The translations under genes and the position numbers were made by a program. A DNA stretch of 36,080 bases, from contig CAVPOY010000033.1 of the NCBI GenBank assembly GCA_963707135.1, positions 1 to 36,080 of the forward strand, written 5' to 3'. How positions within the stretch are numbered: position 1 is the stretch's first letter; each line of letters opens with the position of its first letter. The DNA comes from JBGSTR01 sp963707135. Lineage in GTDB: Bacteria > Pseudomonadota > Gammaproteobacteria > Chromatiales > Chromatiaceae. Positions 26,648 to 35,982 of this stretch are shown piece after piece. The notes under the pieces are model-generated. The model ran no database searches, was not told the origin of the DNA, and saw only the letters and a list, made by a program, of their open reading frames with translations.

Positions 26648-27730
26648 ATGCGACTTGCAAATCTCGTATCCGCCCTTCCATTGCTCGTGGCCTTCGACTG
26701 CGACGCAACACCCTTCTGGGGGGCAAAGCACTCGGCACCGGCCGAAACGCCGGTCACCGCCCTCAAACCGGGAGAATTCATCTGGGAGGGAAAGCTGGCG
26801 CCGGAGGGGCCGGTGGTCGTCGTGGTCAGCCTCCCCGAGCAGATGGCCTATGTGTATCGTAACGGCGTGCGCATCGGCGTGGCCACGGCCAGCACCGGAA
26901 AGGCCGGCCACGGGACACCGACAGGGGTGTTCACCATCCTGAACAAGGACAAGGAACATCACTCGAAGACCTACGGCAACGCACCGATGCCGTACTCCGA
27001 GCGCCTTACCTGGGACGGTGTCGCCCTGCACGCGGGCGGCCTGCCGGGCTACCCTTCGTCGCACGGGTGCGTCCACCTGCCCTCCGAGTTTGCCCGCCTG
27101 CTCTTCGGCATCACGCACAACGGGACCACGGTGGTGATTGCGGGCAACTCGACTGCGCCGCGCTCGGTAGTTCATCCCGCCATGTTGACACCGGTGGCCG
27201 TCCGGACCGGGTCGCCGGAGCCGGACCACTCTCTGGGTCTGTTCGAGGACGTTCACTGGGACCCCCAGGCATCGCCCGAGGGACCGCTGACGCTCGTCGT
27301 GAGTTCCGCCGACCAACGGGTGATCGTGTTGCGCAACGGGGTGGAGATCGGTCGCGCCCGGATCAAGATCGACAACCCCAGCGAACCCCTGGGCACCCAC
27401 GCCTATACGGTGCTCGCGGGAGCCAGCGGTGGTCACCCGCACTGGAGTGCCGTCGGTCTCCCCGGCCATGCCGCCGAGAGTAGAGGTGGGCACGACGAGA
27501 ATGCCATCGAGCGCTTGCACATGCCTAAGGCACTGACCGGCCACGTTTACCCCCTGCTGGTGCCGGGCACGACGGTGCTGATTACCGACGCATCCATCCT
27601 GAAGCACACCACCGGTCCCAGCCTTGCCGTCATGCGCTCGGGTTCACCCGAAGTTGAGCCGACCGCGGCGGCAATGGAAACGGGAGGCCGCCGTATCCCC
27701 GCCCCCGTTGAGTCCGTCCGTCTCAACTGA
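26648..27730 (+). CDS. L,D-transpeptidase with a second, degenerate YkuD-like domain
   Basis: This 360-residue exported protein has a short hydrophobic signal (LVSALPLLVAFDCDA). The first YkuD domain (about 50-165) is complete: VSLPEQMAYVYRNGV, GHGTPTGVFTIL, VALHAGGLPGYPSSHGCVHL with His128, His139 and catalytic Cys141. The second repeat (about 215-330; LTLVVSSADQRVIVLRNGVE, GTHAYTVLAG, VPGTTVLITD) has the fold's edges but no SHGC motif, so it is probably non-catalytic. Ldt enzymes make 3-3 peptidoglycan cross-links or attach proteins to the wall in the periplasm. No clear ribosome site is visible. Confidence 0.9.
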   Translation: MRLANLVSALPLLVAFDCDATPFWGAKHSAPAETPVTALKPGEFIWEGKLAPEGPVVVVVSLPEQMAYVYRNGVRIGVATASTGKAGHGTPTGVFTILNKDKEHHSKTYGNAPMPYSERLTWDGVALHAGGLPGYPSSHGCVHLPSEFARLLFGITHNGTTVVIAGNSTAPRSVVHPAMLTPVAVRTGSPEPDHSLGLFEDVHWDPQASPEGPLTLVVSSADQRVIVLRNGVEIGRARIKIDNPSEPLGTHAYTVLAGASGGHPHWSAVGLPGHAAESRGGHDENAIERLHMPKALTGHVYPLLVPGTTVLITDASILKHTTGPSLAVMRSGSPEVEPTAAAMETGGRRIPAPVESVRLN

Positions 27731-28101
27731 GGAGCGCCGTGGGGCTCGGATGCCCCTCAACCGCCCGCGGTAGGTCGAGCGACTGAGGTCCGTTCGCAAT
27801 ACTGAAGATCGACTTGCGGCGCCGTCGAATGGGCGTCGTATCCATCCCCGCGCGGCATGCGCGTCGATTTAGCGTTACCAAATGTCATATGCCTGGTGGC
27901 GCCCGCCGGCGGGAGAATAGCCAGGCACACCCGGCTCCGTGCGGTCCAGCCAACGCGTAGACGGCTGCCCGGTGGCATGCTGGAATAAAACAGTAAATTC
28001 TAATATTCTGGTGCTCCACCCTTGGCGGTTCGATCCCAGAATGCTTCCATACGGACACGCGAATGCTTCCGGCACGTCTCCGGGCCGTTTAAGGCAACAC
28101 C
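27731..28101. other. Intergenic region
   Basis: No gene is seen. An AT-rich stretch near 27983-28010 (AATAAAACAGTAAATTC) is the most promoter-like part, about 100 nt before the diguanylate cyclase gene. Confidence 0.4.
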
Positions 28102-29304
28102 TTGGACATTGACCTACGCACCCTGTCGCTCGTAATCGGCATTGCCTGCGCCCTGCAGGCGGGGATGCTGATGTCGCTTGCGTTGCTCGTAAATCGCTAC
28201 CCCGGGGTTGGCGTATTCGCGCTCGGGTTTACGCTGATCGCGCTCGGGTTCACCCTTCCGGCGCTTCCCGTGCCACTCCAGGATCCACTGGTGACGATGG
28301 CGCTGCACACCGCGTTCGTGACCGGGACGGCGATCGCCCATGCGGGTATCCGTCTATTCGCCGGCCGCCCGCTCCAAGTCTGGTCACTGACCCTACCCGT
28401 CGCGGTCGCACTCTCCGTGATCCTGTACTTCACCGCTATTGACGACGATGTCGAGGCCAGGGTTCGTACCTCTTCGGCGGCGGTCGCAATGCTGACCGGC
28501 TGGTCCGCGGTGCTGCTCGCGACCCTTCCGGCCGAGGGCTTCCGGGCCTCGGCACGCTTCCTGGCGGCTGCCTGCGCCGTGATCGCATCGTTCTCCGCGG
28601 TGCATTTGGTCGGGCTTTCCGAGCATGTAGACTCGGTGAATGGGGCGTACGGCCTTACTCCGCTGGCGGTGACCGAATACCTGATTGCATTCTGCCTCGC
28701 GACAATCGGCTCGATCGGGTTCCTTCTGATGGTCGCCCAGCGCGCAATATACGAGCTCACCGGCCTGGCACAGGTCGACCATCTGACCGGCGCGTTGAAC
28801 CGTCTCGGGATGACCGAACGGCTCGACCGGGCGCAGACCTCCCCGCAGGAAGGGCTACCCGCCTATTCGGTCATTTTGCTCGACATCGACCGCTTCAAGG
28901 ACGTTAACGACACCTATGGGCACAACGCGGGCGATGCGGTGCTGACCGAGCTGGTGACACGCGTCTCGGGAGCGATTCGATCCAAGGACAGTCTTGCGCG
29001 TTACGGGGGCGAGGAATTCCTGGTTCTGCTGCCCGATACCGACCTCAACGAGGCGACCTTGATCGGCGAGCGGCTGCGACAGGTCGCCGAAGAGCGCCCG
29101 GCGGTCTTCGACGGCCGGAGCATTCCTTTCACGCTCAGCGTCGGCGTCGCCGCAAGCGGACATCTCCAGAGGGGGCGGACCTCGGTCATCATGGACGCGG
29201 ACGCCGCGCTCTATCGCGCCAAGCGTGAGGGCAGGAATCGGGTTGCCGCTGCACGGCCCCGTTCCGCGGCAGCCAGCCCCCGGGGAGCCTGCCTGACATC
29301 CTGA
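28102..29304 (+). CDS. Membrane-bound diguanylate cyclase (GGDEF)
   Basis: The protein is 400 residues. The first 220 form about six membrane helices (LVIGIACALQAGMLMSLALL, VFALGFTLIALGFTLPALPV, YLIAFCLATIGSIGFLLMVA). The GGDEF domain starts at DHLTGALNRLGM, with LLDIDRFKDVNDTYGHNAGD and the active site GGEEF at about residue 303. An inhibitory I-site RSKD lies exactly five residues before GGEEF, so product feedback is expected. It should make cyclic di-GMP. TTG 28102 is taken as start because the hydrophobic region begins at once; no strong ribosome site is seen. Confidence 0.92.
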   Translation: MDIDLRTLSLVIGIACALQAGMLMSLALLVNRYPGVGVFALGFTLIALGFTLPALPVPLQDPLVTMALHTAFVTGTAIAHAGIRLFAGRPLQVWSLTLPVAVALSVILYFTAIDDDVEARVRTSSAAVAMLTGWSAVLLATLPAEGFRASARFLAAACAVIASFSAVHLVGLSEHVDSVNGAYGLTPLAVTEYLIAFCLATIGSIGFLLMVAQRAIYELTGLAQVDHLTGALNRLGMTERLDRAQTSPQEGLPAYSVILLDIDRFKDVNDTYGHNAGDAVLTELVTRVSGAIRSKDSLARYGGEEFLVLLPDTDLNEATLIGERLRQVAEERPAVFDGRSIPFTLSVGVAASGHLQRGRTSVIMDADAALYRAKREGRNRVAAARPRSAAASPRGACLTS

Positions 29305-29329
29305 AGGGGGAGCCCGTCCGGCTACAGAC

Positions 29330-30157
29330 TCAGGCAGCAGGGCCCGGAAGTTTCAGATCGCTGACCAGCGATCGCAGCTCGTGCCGCGCCGCCACGTGTG
29401 ACATGGTCAGCTTGGGCCCGTCGTCAATCTCCTTCAGATCCGCCAGCGTCAAGCCCTTCGGAAACAGCTCTCGGTAGATGACGCGCTCGGAAAGGCCGGC
29501 GACATAACGAAACGCCAGCCGCTTCTCCAGGCTCTTCAGCGCCTGGTCCATGCGCTGGCGATTCTTCGAGAAGGTCGGCGAGATCCGGTTCCTGATGACC
29601 ACCCAGTCCACCCCCGGAAGACCGGACGCGGCCCGGAGCTTGCGGCTTTCCCAGACGGCCTCCGCGTAGAAGCTCAGCTTTTCGACGGTATAGGTGTCGG
29701 GGTTGACCTGGGCCAGCAGATCCAGATCGACGAAGCTGTCATTCAACGGCGTCACAAGCGTGTTGGCCATCGCGTGGGCCAGATGCGCCAGGTGAGTGCG
29801 GCCCCCCGGGCAGTCGATCACGATGAAGGCGTTGTCCCCTGCAAGTCGCTCGAGGAGCGCGCCCAGGCGCTCCGCCTCGTCCTCATCCCGCTCGGCTATG
29901 GTCGTGTGCTCCGATGGCGCGACCAGGTGGTGTTCCGGAACCTGCCACCCGACCCCAGCACGCGCCGAGTAGGCCGCCCGGTTCTCCAAGTAACGGCTCA
30001 GCGTGCGCTGCCGGGTGTCGAGGTCGATGATGGCGACCGGAAAACCTCCCCGCTGGATGCTGACCACCAGGTGCATGGCGGTCGTCGACTTTCCGGTTCC
30101 GCCCTTCTCGTTCGCGACCACGACGACATGGGCGCCGCAGGGTTTGATGAATCGCAC
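29330..30157 (-). CDS. mipZ: MipZ-type division-plane ATPase (ParA/MinD superfamily)
   Basis: The protein is 275 residues. GTG 30157, 7 nt after GGAG, gives MRFIKPCGAHVVVVANEKGG, with the deviant Walker A KGGTGKST directly after the first strand. Other MipZ features are AIIDLDTRQRTLSRYLENR, FIVIDCPGG (Walker B), ANTLVTPLNDSFVDLDLLAQ, and WVVIRNRISPTFSKNRQRMD. Caulobacter MipZ is about the same length and positions FtsZ through a gradient from ParB. The family is best known from alphaproteobacteria. No parB is nearby, so here the role in division placement is inferred from the family only. Confidence 0.9.
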   Translation of the reverse strand: MRFIKPCGAHVVVVANEKGGTGKSTTAMHLVVSIQRGGFPVAIIDLDTRQRTLSRYLENRAAYSARAGVGWQVPEHHLVAPSEHTTIAERDEDEAERLGALLERLAGDNAFIVIDCPGGRTHLAHLAHAMANTLVTPLNDSFVDLDLLAQVNPDTYTVEKLSFYAEAVWESRKLRAASGLPGVDWVVIRNRISPTFSKNRQRMDQALKSLEKRLAFRYVAGLSERVIYRELFPKGLTLADLKEIDDGPKLTMSHVAARHELRSLVSDLKLPGPAA

Positions 30158-30378
30158 AAACAGGCTCCGTAAGGGAAAATTGTCCCGCTTATAAGGGAAG
30201 GGCCAGGTGCGATCAACCGCCGTGCGTTGACCCCGCGCGCGGCACCGCGTTCTCGACGGTGCCAACGGCGGTTCCGTTGCGATGGCAGCCGTTGCTTATT
30301 TTTGTTACGTTCCCGTGACATTTTCGTCCGGTAGCCCGCCCCGCGACCGGACAGGCTACCACGGAGACAATACCCGCC

Positions 30379-31740
30379 TTGGACTACGCGTTCTGGATCG
30401 AGCTAGTGCTGTTCGTCGTGCTGCTCGGGTTCTCGGGGTTCTTCTCGAGCTCCGAGACCTCGCTCTTCTCCCTCAGCGGCGTTCAGCTGGAGAAGATGCA
30501 GGCGGACGGCAACCCCCGGGTGGGGTTGATCCGGCGCCTGCTGAGCGAGCCGCGGCGCCTCATCGTCACCATCCTGATCGGCAACGAATTTGTCAACGTC
30601 GCCGCATCGGTGCTTTCGGCGGCCATGGTCATCCAGGTGCTCGGCGCCGAGAACAAGTTCATCAACCTGTTCATTATGGTGCCCATCCTGCTGGTCTTCG
30701 GCGAGATCACGCCCAAGACCCTGGCGATCCGCAACAACGTCGCCTTCGCCACCTTCGAGAGTGGGCCCATCGAGACCTTCGCGCGGCTCATCACGCCGCT
30801 GCGCTGGGCGATCAGAATCATCGCGGACTGGTTCACGACGCTGATCGTGGGGCGCGAGCGCTCGCGAGGGAACATCGTGACCGAGGATATGGTTCGCACC
30901 CTCGCCCACGAGGCGGTCGGCGAAGGGGCGCTGGACCACATGGAGGCCCAGTTCATCGATCACATCTTCGACTTTGGCAGCAAGACGGTCGAGGATGTGA
31001 TGACACCCCGCGGGGATGTCACGTTCGTGTCAGTCGACGCGTCCAGCGAGGAGATCCTGGAGACATTCAAGCAGAATCGGCAGTCGCGAATGCCGGTCTA
31101 TCGGGAGCACCGGGATAACATCGTCGGTGTACTCCACGCGCGCGACCTGCTTGCGATCGATTTTTCCGGGCTGAACGAGGACCGGCACCCGCTGCCGAGC
31201 GTCTTGCGCAAACCCTATTTCGTTCCCGAATCGAAGTCTGCATCGGATCTGTTCGATACCTTTCGGAAAACGAGTCGATCGCTGGCCTTGGTGGTAGACG
31301 AGTACGGCGGGGTGACCGGGCTGGTCAGCATGTCCGATCTGCTCGAGTGCATCTTCGGCGACATCCCCAGCCCCTCGGACGAGGCCGACGAGGACTGGGT
31401 GCGCCAGCTCGACGAGAATCGCTTCGCGCTGCCGGGGTCGATACCGATCGAGGACTTCAATGCCAGGTTCTCGACCGATTTGATGATCGAGGAGATTCGA
31501 ACCCTGGGCGGACTGGTCCTTCACCACTTCGGTGAGCTTCCGTCGGAAGGGGAGTCGGTCGACGTCAGCTCGTTCCGCCTCACGGCCGCCCGCGTCGAGA
31601 GCAACCGTATTACCGAGGTCATCGTCGAGCTGCTCGCCCCCGCGGACGCTGATGGGTATGACGACGAACCGGATACCGAATTCGCCGTGCAAGCCACGCC
31701 TGAACAATCGCCCGACGAAGACGACCGGAGCACCCGCTGA
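30379..31740 (+). CDS. CNNM/CBS-domain membrane protein (CorC/hemolysin-like), copy 1
   Basis: This 453-residue protein starts with a CNNM (DUF21) membrane domain (FVVLLGFSGFFSSSETSLFS, LIGNEFVNVAASVLSAAMVI, ILLVFGEITPKTLAIRNN). Two CBS domains follow (VEDVMTPRGDVTFVSVDASS to VGVLHARDLL; YFVPESKSASDLFDTFRKTS to LVVDEYGGVTGLVSMSDLLE) and a C-terminal CorC_HlyC transporter-associated domain (FALPGSIPIEDFNARF, GGLVLHHFGELPSEGESVDV). Such proteins transport or regulate Mg2+ or other divalent cations. The start is TTG 30379. Its stop overlaps the next gene's ATG by one base. Confidence 0.92.
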   Translation: MDYAFWIELVLFVVLLGFSGFFSSSETSLFSLSGVQLEKMQADGNPRVGLIRRLLSEPRRLIVTILIGNEFVNVAASVLSAAMVIQVLGAENKFINLFIMVPILLVFGEITPKTLAIRNNVAFATFESGPIETFARLITPLRWAIRIIADWFTTLIVGRERSRGNIVTEDMVRTLAHEAVGEGALDHMEAQFIDHIFDFGSKTVEDVMTPRGDVTFVSVDASSEEILETFKQNRQSRMPVYREHRDNIVGVLHARDLLAIDFSGLNEDRHPLPSVLRKPYFVPESKSASDLFDTFRKTSRSLALVVDEYGGVTGLVSMSDLLECIFGDIPSPSDEADEDWVRQLDENRFALPGSIPIEDFNARFSTDLMIEEIRTLGGLVLHHFGELPSEGESVDVSSFRLTAARVESNRITEVIVELLAPADADGYDDEPDTEFAVQATPEQSPDEDDRSTR

Positions 31741-32982
31741 TGGATATCGCAGTCACGCTCCTGGTGGTCGTCATCTGCCTGCTGCTCGAGGGCTTCTTCT
31801 CGGGCTCTGAAATCGGGGTAGTCAGCGCCGATCAGATAAAGATGCGGCACGCGGCCGCCAAGGGTTCGAAGGGCGCCCGGCTGGCGATCAAGATGCTCCA
31901 GACGCCCGAGTGGCTGCTGTCGACGACGCTGGTAGGCACCAACATCGCGGTGGTCACCAACACCACGATGGTCACCGCGCTGATGCTCCACCTGTTCGGC
32001 GAGAGCGGAAGCTGGGTCGCCGTATTCGTCGCCGCGCCACTGATCTGGGTCTTTGGGGAGATCGTCCCCAAGAGCGTCTTTCAGCAGCGCGCGGACCAGA
32101 TCACGCCCTACGCCATCTTCGTGTTGCGCTTCTTCTCACTGCTTTTCTACCCGATTCTGATCGTTTTCAGCGCCATCACCCGGATGCTCTCGAAGCTCAT
32201 CGGCGACACCGACCGCAACCCTTTTACGCTGCGCGAAGAGATCCTGACCATGCTCCAGATGCCGGCCGCCAGCACCGGCGACATTCAACCGGCCGAAAAG
32301 CAGATGATTCGGCGCATGTTCAACTTCTCGGAGACCCGGGTGCAGGACGTCATGCGCCCGCTGATCGAGATCACGGCGATCGAGCGGGGATCGAGCTGCG
32401 GCGAGGCCAGGCGCCTGGCCGCGGAGAGCGCGCACATCCGGCTTCCGGTCTATTCCGGCCGGGTCGACCGCGTCGACGGCATGCTGCATGTGCTGGACCT
32501 TCTCGGCGAGGACGACGACCGCCCGATCGAAGAGTTCGTCCGCGACGCCTTCTACGTTCCGGAGACCAAGAGCATCAGCGACCTGCTATACCAGATGCGT
32601 CACGGCAGCGAGGTGGTCGCCGTGGTGGTCGACGAGTTCGGCGGGGCGGAAGGCATCGTAACCATCGAGGACATCGTCGAGGAGGTGGTCGAGGAGCTAC
32701 AGGACGAGTACGACGCCAAGGAGCCCGACGCGGACCTGTTCGAAAAGCTCGATGAACGGGACTACCTCATGAGCGGCCGCACGGAGATCAGCCAGATCGC
32801 GGATGGGCTCGGGAGTCGAGCTGCCCGCGGGGCACTATTCAACCATCGCTGGGTTCATCCTGCACAAGACCGGCAGCATCCCGCCGGAGGGGACGACCGT
32901 CGAGGAGGGCCGGGTCTCACTGACGGTACACCGCGGCACGCCCCAGATGATTCAGGAGGTCCGCATCCGCTGGTCGATCTAG
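31740..32982 (+). CDS. CNNM/CBS-domain membrane protein, copy 2 (apparent frameshift near the end)
   Basis: It has the same architecture as its upstream neighbour: CNNM domain (LLLEGFFSGSEIGVVSADQI, LVGTNIAVVTNTTMVTALML, VFGEIVPKSVFQQRADQI), CBS pair (VQDVMRPLIEITAIERGSSC; VVAVVVDEFGGAEGIVTIED) and CorC_HlyC end. Reading breaks at 32811-32813; dropping one G from GGG gives GLGVELPAGHYSTIAGFILH and a normal end RIRWSI at 32982. Without that correction the frame runs to 32993 with an unrelated tail. It is translationally coupled to copy 1 (one-base overlap), so the two may form a heteromer. Confidence 0.9.
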
Positions 32983-33069
32983 CGCTTCGCTAAGCGGCCC
33001 TAATTGGCGCGCCGGGCACCAGGTGAACGGATATAGCTTGCGGGTAAGGAAAGAACCCCAGCGCTTTCG

Positions 33070-33837
33070 CTAGGGCGCGATGATCTGCACCGTCTCCGAC
33101 GGCCTCAGCAGGTCGTTGGGCCTGAGGTCGAAAACGGCGTCGAGATAATAGACGGCGCCCTCTCGCTCCACTCGTACCGACTGCACGCCCAGACTGTAGA
33201 CGCTGGCGTCCCGCAGGGACCCGTTCACGCGGACCTTGACCGACTGACCCGGTTTGAAGCCGCGCAGCACATTGGCCGTGACCAGCGCCCGGGCCAGCAT
33301 CCGGTCGTCCGGTGCGATCAGGATCAGGGGCTCCGGCTGGAGCGTCTTGTAGATCACGGCGCCGTTCCAGACATTGCGTGCGACCACGATGCCGTCGAAC
33401 GGCGCGCGCAGCTCGGTGCGCTCCAGCGCGACCGAGGCAACCGCCTCGGCGGCCTTCGCGGCCTCTTCCTCGGCGAGCGCCGCGGAGCGTTTCAGCTCCG
33501 CGTCCTTGAGCTCCTCGATGGCGATCAGGCCGCGGTCGAACAGCTCCTGTGATCGGGCGAGCTCACGCTCCGCGTCCTCGCTGGCGACCCGATCTCGCGC
33601 CACGCGTGCGCGCGCCTCGAGCAGGCTCGCCCGCGCCTCGCGCTGGTCCATCTGCAGCAGGAGGTCGCCCTTCTTGACATGCTGCCCCACGCTGACGGCA
33701 ACCTGCTCGACGACGCCGTTCTCCACCACGCGCATCTCGACCTCGTGGACCCATTCGAGCCAACCCTTTAGCTCCAGCGCGGCCTCGGACGGGGCGGCGG
33801 CGATCAGCAGTAACGCGGCAAGGGTTCGGCGATACAT
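33070..33837 (-). CDS. Periplasmic adaptor subunit (HlyD/RND-type membrane fusion protein)
   Basis: The protein is 255 residues with a signal peptide (TLAALLLIAAAPSEA). It has a lipoyl-type half motif (VENGVVEQVAVSVGQHVKKG DLLLQMD), a long coiled coil (about 65-140; LLEARARVARDRVA, ELARSQELFDRGLIAIEELK), a second lipoyl half (LRAPFDGIVVARNVWNGAVI) and a beta-barrel (ALVTANVLRGFKPGQSVKVR). It is shorter than typical AcrA proteins. Its ATG follows the TolC-like gene by 6 nt. No inner-membrane pump gene is adjacent within the window. Confidence 0.88.
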   Translation of the reverse strand: MYRRTLAALLLIAAAPSEAALELKGWLEWVHEVEMRVVENGVVEQVAVSVGQHVKKGDLLLQMDQREARASLLEARARVARDRVASEDAERELARSQELFDRGLIAIEELKDAELKRSAALAEEEAAKAAEAVASVALERTELRAPFDGIVVARNVWNGAVIYKTLQPEPLILIAPDDRMLARALVTANVLRGFKPGQSVKVRVNGSLRDASVYSLGVQSVRVEREGAVYYLDAVFDLRPNDLLRPSETVQIIAP

Positions 33838-33843
33838 GGTGTG

Positions 33844-34830
33844 CTAAGGGTCCCCCTGGGTGTCGGGCCAGACAGGCTCGCCCAACAGGGCGTCGAGCTC
33901 GGCCCACGCGAGCGCCCGGCAATATTCCACGCGTTGCTCGAGCAGGCGGGTCTTGGTCTGCTGGCTCATCGAGTAGCCGAGGTCGGCCTTGACTTCCTGC
34001 TCGTAGAGGGTGCGGCTCTCGTCCAGCGTCAGGTCGCGGAGCGCGGACTCGGTGCGCACGCTCTGGGCGGCCGCGTTCAGGGCGTCCAGCCTCAGCAGCA
34101 GCTCCAGGACCTGTTGGCGCAGCTCCGCCCTAACCAGCGATCTATCGGCCTCACCGCGAGACTTGATCAGCTCGGCGACGGCCGGGTTTTTCGCGGCCGC
34201 CGCCGAGAACAACCTGTCGGGGTCGGGCGGCTGATCCGGACGCTCCGGAATCGGGGGCGGGACCAGATCGCGGGGCAGCTCGGCGTCGGATCCGACGGCG
34301 GAGGCGAGCAGGGCCCGGGACAGGCGCTGGCCTGCGACGCTTGCGGTCCGGTGCTGGCGCACGTCCTGATAGACCGCCTCGAGCTCCTGGACGCGCAGGT
34401 CGGAGTACTGCCCGAGGTCCCGGCGCACCGAGGCACGGTCGAACTGAACGTAGGCGACCGCCATCGCCTCATCGTAGCGGGAGAAGCTCAGGTCCGCGAG
34501 CAGCACGTCAAAAAAGCGCTCGAGCACCTCGAGCCGCTGCGCCGCTTCGGGTGTTATCAGTGGTTCCAGAGGGCGGCCGCGCTGGATGTCGGCCGCGGCC
34601 GCATCGGAAAACGCGAGTGAGTAGCAGTCCAGAAACAGGGTCGGTCGTCTCGGCAAGCGAGCCGCAAGATCGTCCGAGGCGAGGGTACGCGGGTGGCCGT
34701 CGGCCAGATCCAGGGCCTGCCCGATACTCAGCGGATCGGGGATGGGCTCAGCGGACACGGCCGCGACCGCGACGGCCGACAGCGCGGCCGCCCCGATCCC
34801 CAGACAAATTGCACGAAACGAACGGCTCAT
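33844..34830 (-). CDS. TolC-like outer-membrane efflux family protein
   Basis: This 328-residue exported protein starts MSRSFRAICLGIGAAALSAV. After the signal comes LSIGQALDLADGHPRTLASD, the usual TolC-family opening. Then follow long helical stretches (LEVLERFFDVLLADLSFSRY, YSDLRVQELEAVYQDVRQHR, AELRQQVLELLLRLDALNAA) with TLDESRTLYEQEVKADLGYS near the end. It lacks clear beta-barrel strands and is shorter than TolC (about 470), so it may be a degenerate or specialised relative. An upstream ATG at 34863 is possible. It is co-transcribed with the adaptor gene. Confidence 0.7.
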   Translation of the reverse strand: MSRSFRAICLGIGAAALSAVAVAAVSAEPIPDPLSIGQALDLADGHPRTLASDDLAARLPRRPTLFLDCYSLAFSDAAAADIQRGRPLEPLITPEAAQRLEVLERFFDVLLADLSFSRYDEAMAVAYVQFDRASVRRDLGQYSDLRVQELEAVYQDVRQHRTASVAGQRLSRALLASAVGSDAELPRDLVPPPIPERPDQPPDPDRLFSAAAAKNPAVAELIKSRGEADRSLVRAELRQQVLELLLRLDALNAAAQSVRTESALRDLTLDESRTLYEQEVKADLGYSMSQQTKTRLLEQRVEYCRALAWAELDALLGEPVWPDTQGDP

Positions 34831-35097
34831 CGCCAAGGCACTGCCAACCCTCGATCGCGGCATGCTGGAGGAGTGAGACGAATCAGCGCGCAAGGGTAAG
34901 CCCTGCCGGGTTCGGGGCTCAAGTAGATCGGCCGTGGCTGACGCCGGGGCTCCCGCGCCGATCGCGCCACCGAGGAGATCCGGTACCACAACGGCCTTGC
35001 GCCCCTGTGGCCAGCGCCCTCAACCCGCTACACTTGCGGCGCCGACTCGGCAATCCGTCGGCCGACGGATTCCAGCCCGAACTCAACCAGGAGCCCC
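34831..35097. other. Divergent promoter region
   Basis: No gene is seen between the minus-strand TolC-like gene and the plus-strand META gene. CCCGCTACACTTGC (35024-35037) is a possible -10 region for the latter, matching 14514-14527 at 13 of 14 bases. AGGAG at 35089-35093 is the META gene's ribosome site. Confidence 0.4.
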
Positions 35098-35982
35098 ATG
35101 ATGCGCACGGTTCTTAGTCCCGTTCTGTCGGCGCTCGTGCTGACCGCGGTCCTGTCATCGGCGGTTGCCCAGGAGCCTCCCCCAGCGGTTCCGCCCGAGA
35201 CGCCGAACGGCCCCGTCGAGGCCGACGCGGAGCCGGCGACGGCGACATTCGAAGGGATTCCCTGGCAGCTCGCAGCGTTTCGGTCGGGAGACGAGCTGAC
35301 GCCGGCAATCGACGCCGGCCGAGCGGCTGTTTTTCGCTTCGAGGATGGACGCTTGTCGGGCAGCGCCGGGTGCAACCGACTCTTTGGCGGCTACCAGCTC
35401 AACGGGGATGTCCTCAGTTTCGAGCGGAACATGGGCGGTACCATGATGGCCTGCCCGGAGCCGTTGATGGAGCAGGAGCGGCTCGTCATGGAGGCGCTCG
35501 CCGCCGTGACATCCTTCCGGCAGGGGGAGGATTCGCTCGAGTTGCTGGACGCCGAGGGCGTCGTCGCCGTCCGATTCGCGATCCTCAAGCCGACGCCGCT
35601 GATCGGGACCCTTTGGCAGCTGACTACCTTCAACAACGGCAGACAGGCGCTGGTCTCCGCGCTAGCCGGCACCGAGATCACTCTGGAGCTCAACGAAAAC
35701 GGTACGCTGGGCGGATCCGATGGCTGCAATCGCTACATGAGCGGATTTGTCGTGGAAGGCGATCGGCTGACCATCGGACCCATCGCGACGACGCGCAAGG
35801 CCTGCCCTCGGCCCGAGGGCGTCAGCCAACAGGCCATCGAGTACGCGGCGGCCCTGGGAACCGTGACCGGATATCGGATCGAGGGCCAAGAGCTGACGCT
35901 CACCGACGCGGACGGCAACAAGGCGGCCCTATTCAGGGTCGCCGAGGGCGCGGCAACGCCCGGCGCAAGCGAGGAGCCCTAG
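35098..35982 (+). CDS. Exported protein with two META (HslJ-like) domains
   Basis: The protein is 294 residues with a signal peptide (VLSALVLTAVLSSAVAQ). Two META domains are clear, each with the family's SAGCNR/SDGCNR motif: GIPWQLAAFRSGDELTPAID, SGSAGCNRLFGGYQLNGDVL, MACPEPLMEQE; then GTLWQLTTFNNGRQALVSAL, GGSDGCNRYMSGFVVEGDRL, KACPRPEG. Each domain has two Cys suited to a disulfide. E. coli HslJ is an outer-membrane protein linked to novobiocin resistance and heat shock. The spacing of AGGAG slightly favours the second ATG (35101). It extends the envelope theme seen at 13-28 kb. Confidence 0.9.
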   Translation: MMRTVLSPVLSALVLTAVLSSAVAQEPPPAVPPETPNGPVEADAEPATATFEGIPWQLAAFRSGDELTPAIDAGRAAVFRFEDGRLSGSAGCNRLFGGYQLNGDVLSFERNMGGTMMACPEPLMEQERLVMEALAAVTSFRQGEDSLELLDAEGVVAVRFAILKPTPLIGTLWQLTTFNNGRQALVSALAGTEITLELNENGTLGGSDGCNRYMSGFVVEGDRLTIGPIATTRKACPRPEGVSQQAIEYAAALGTVTGYRIEGQELTLTDADGNKAALFRVAEGAATPGASEEP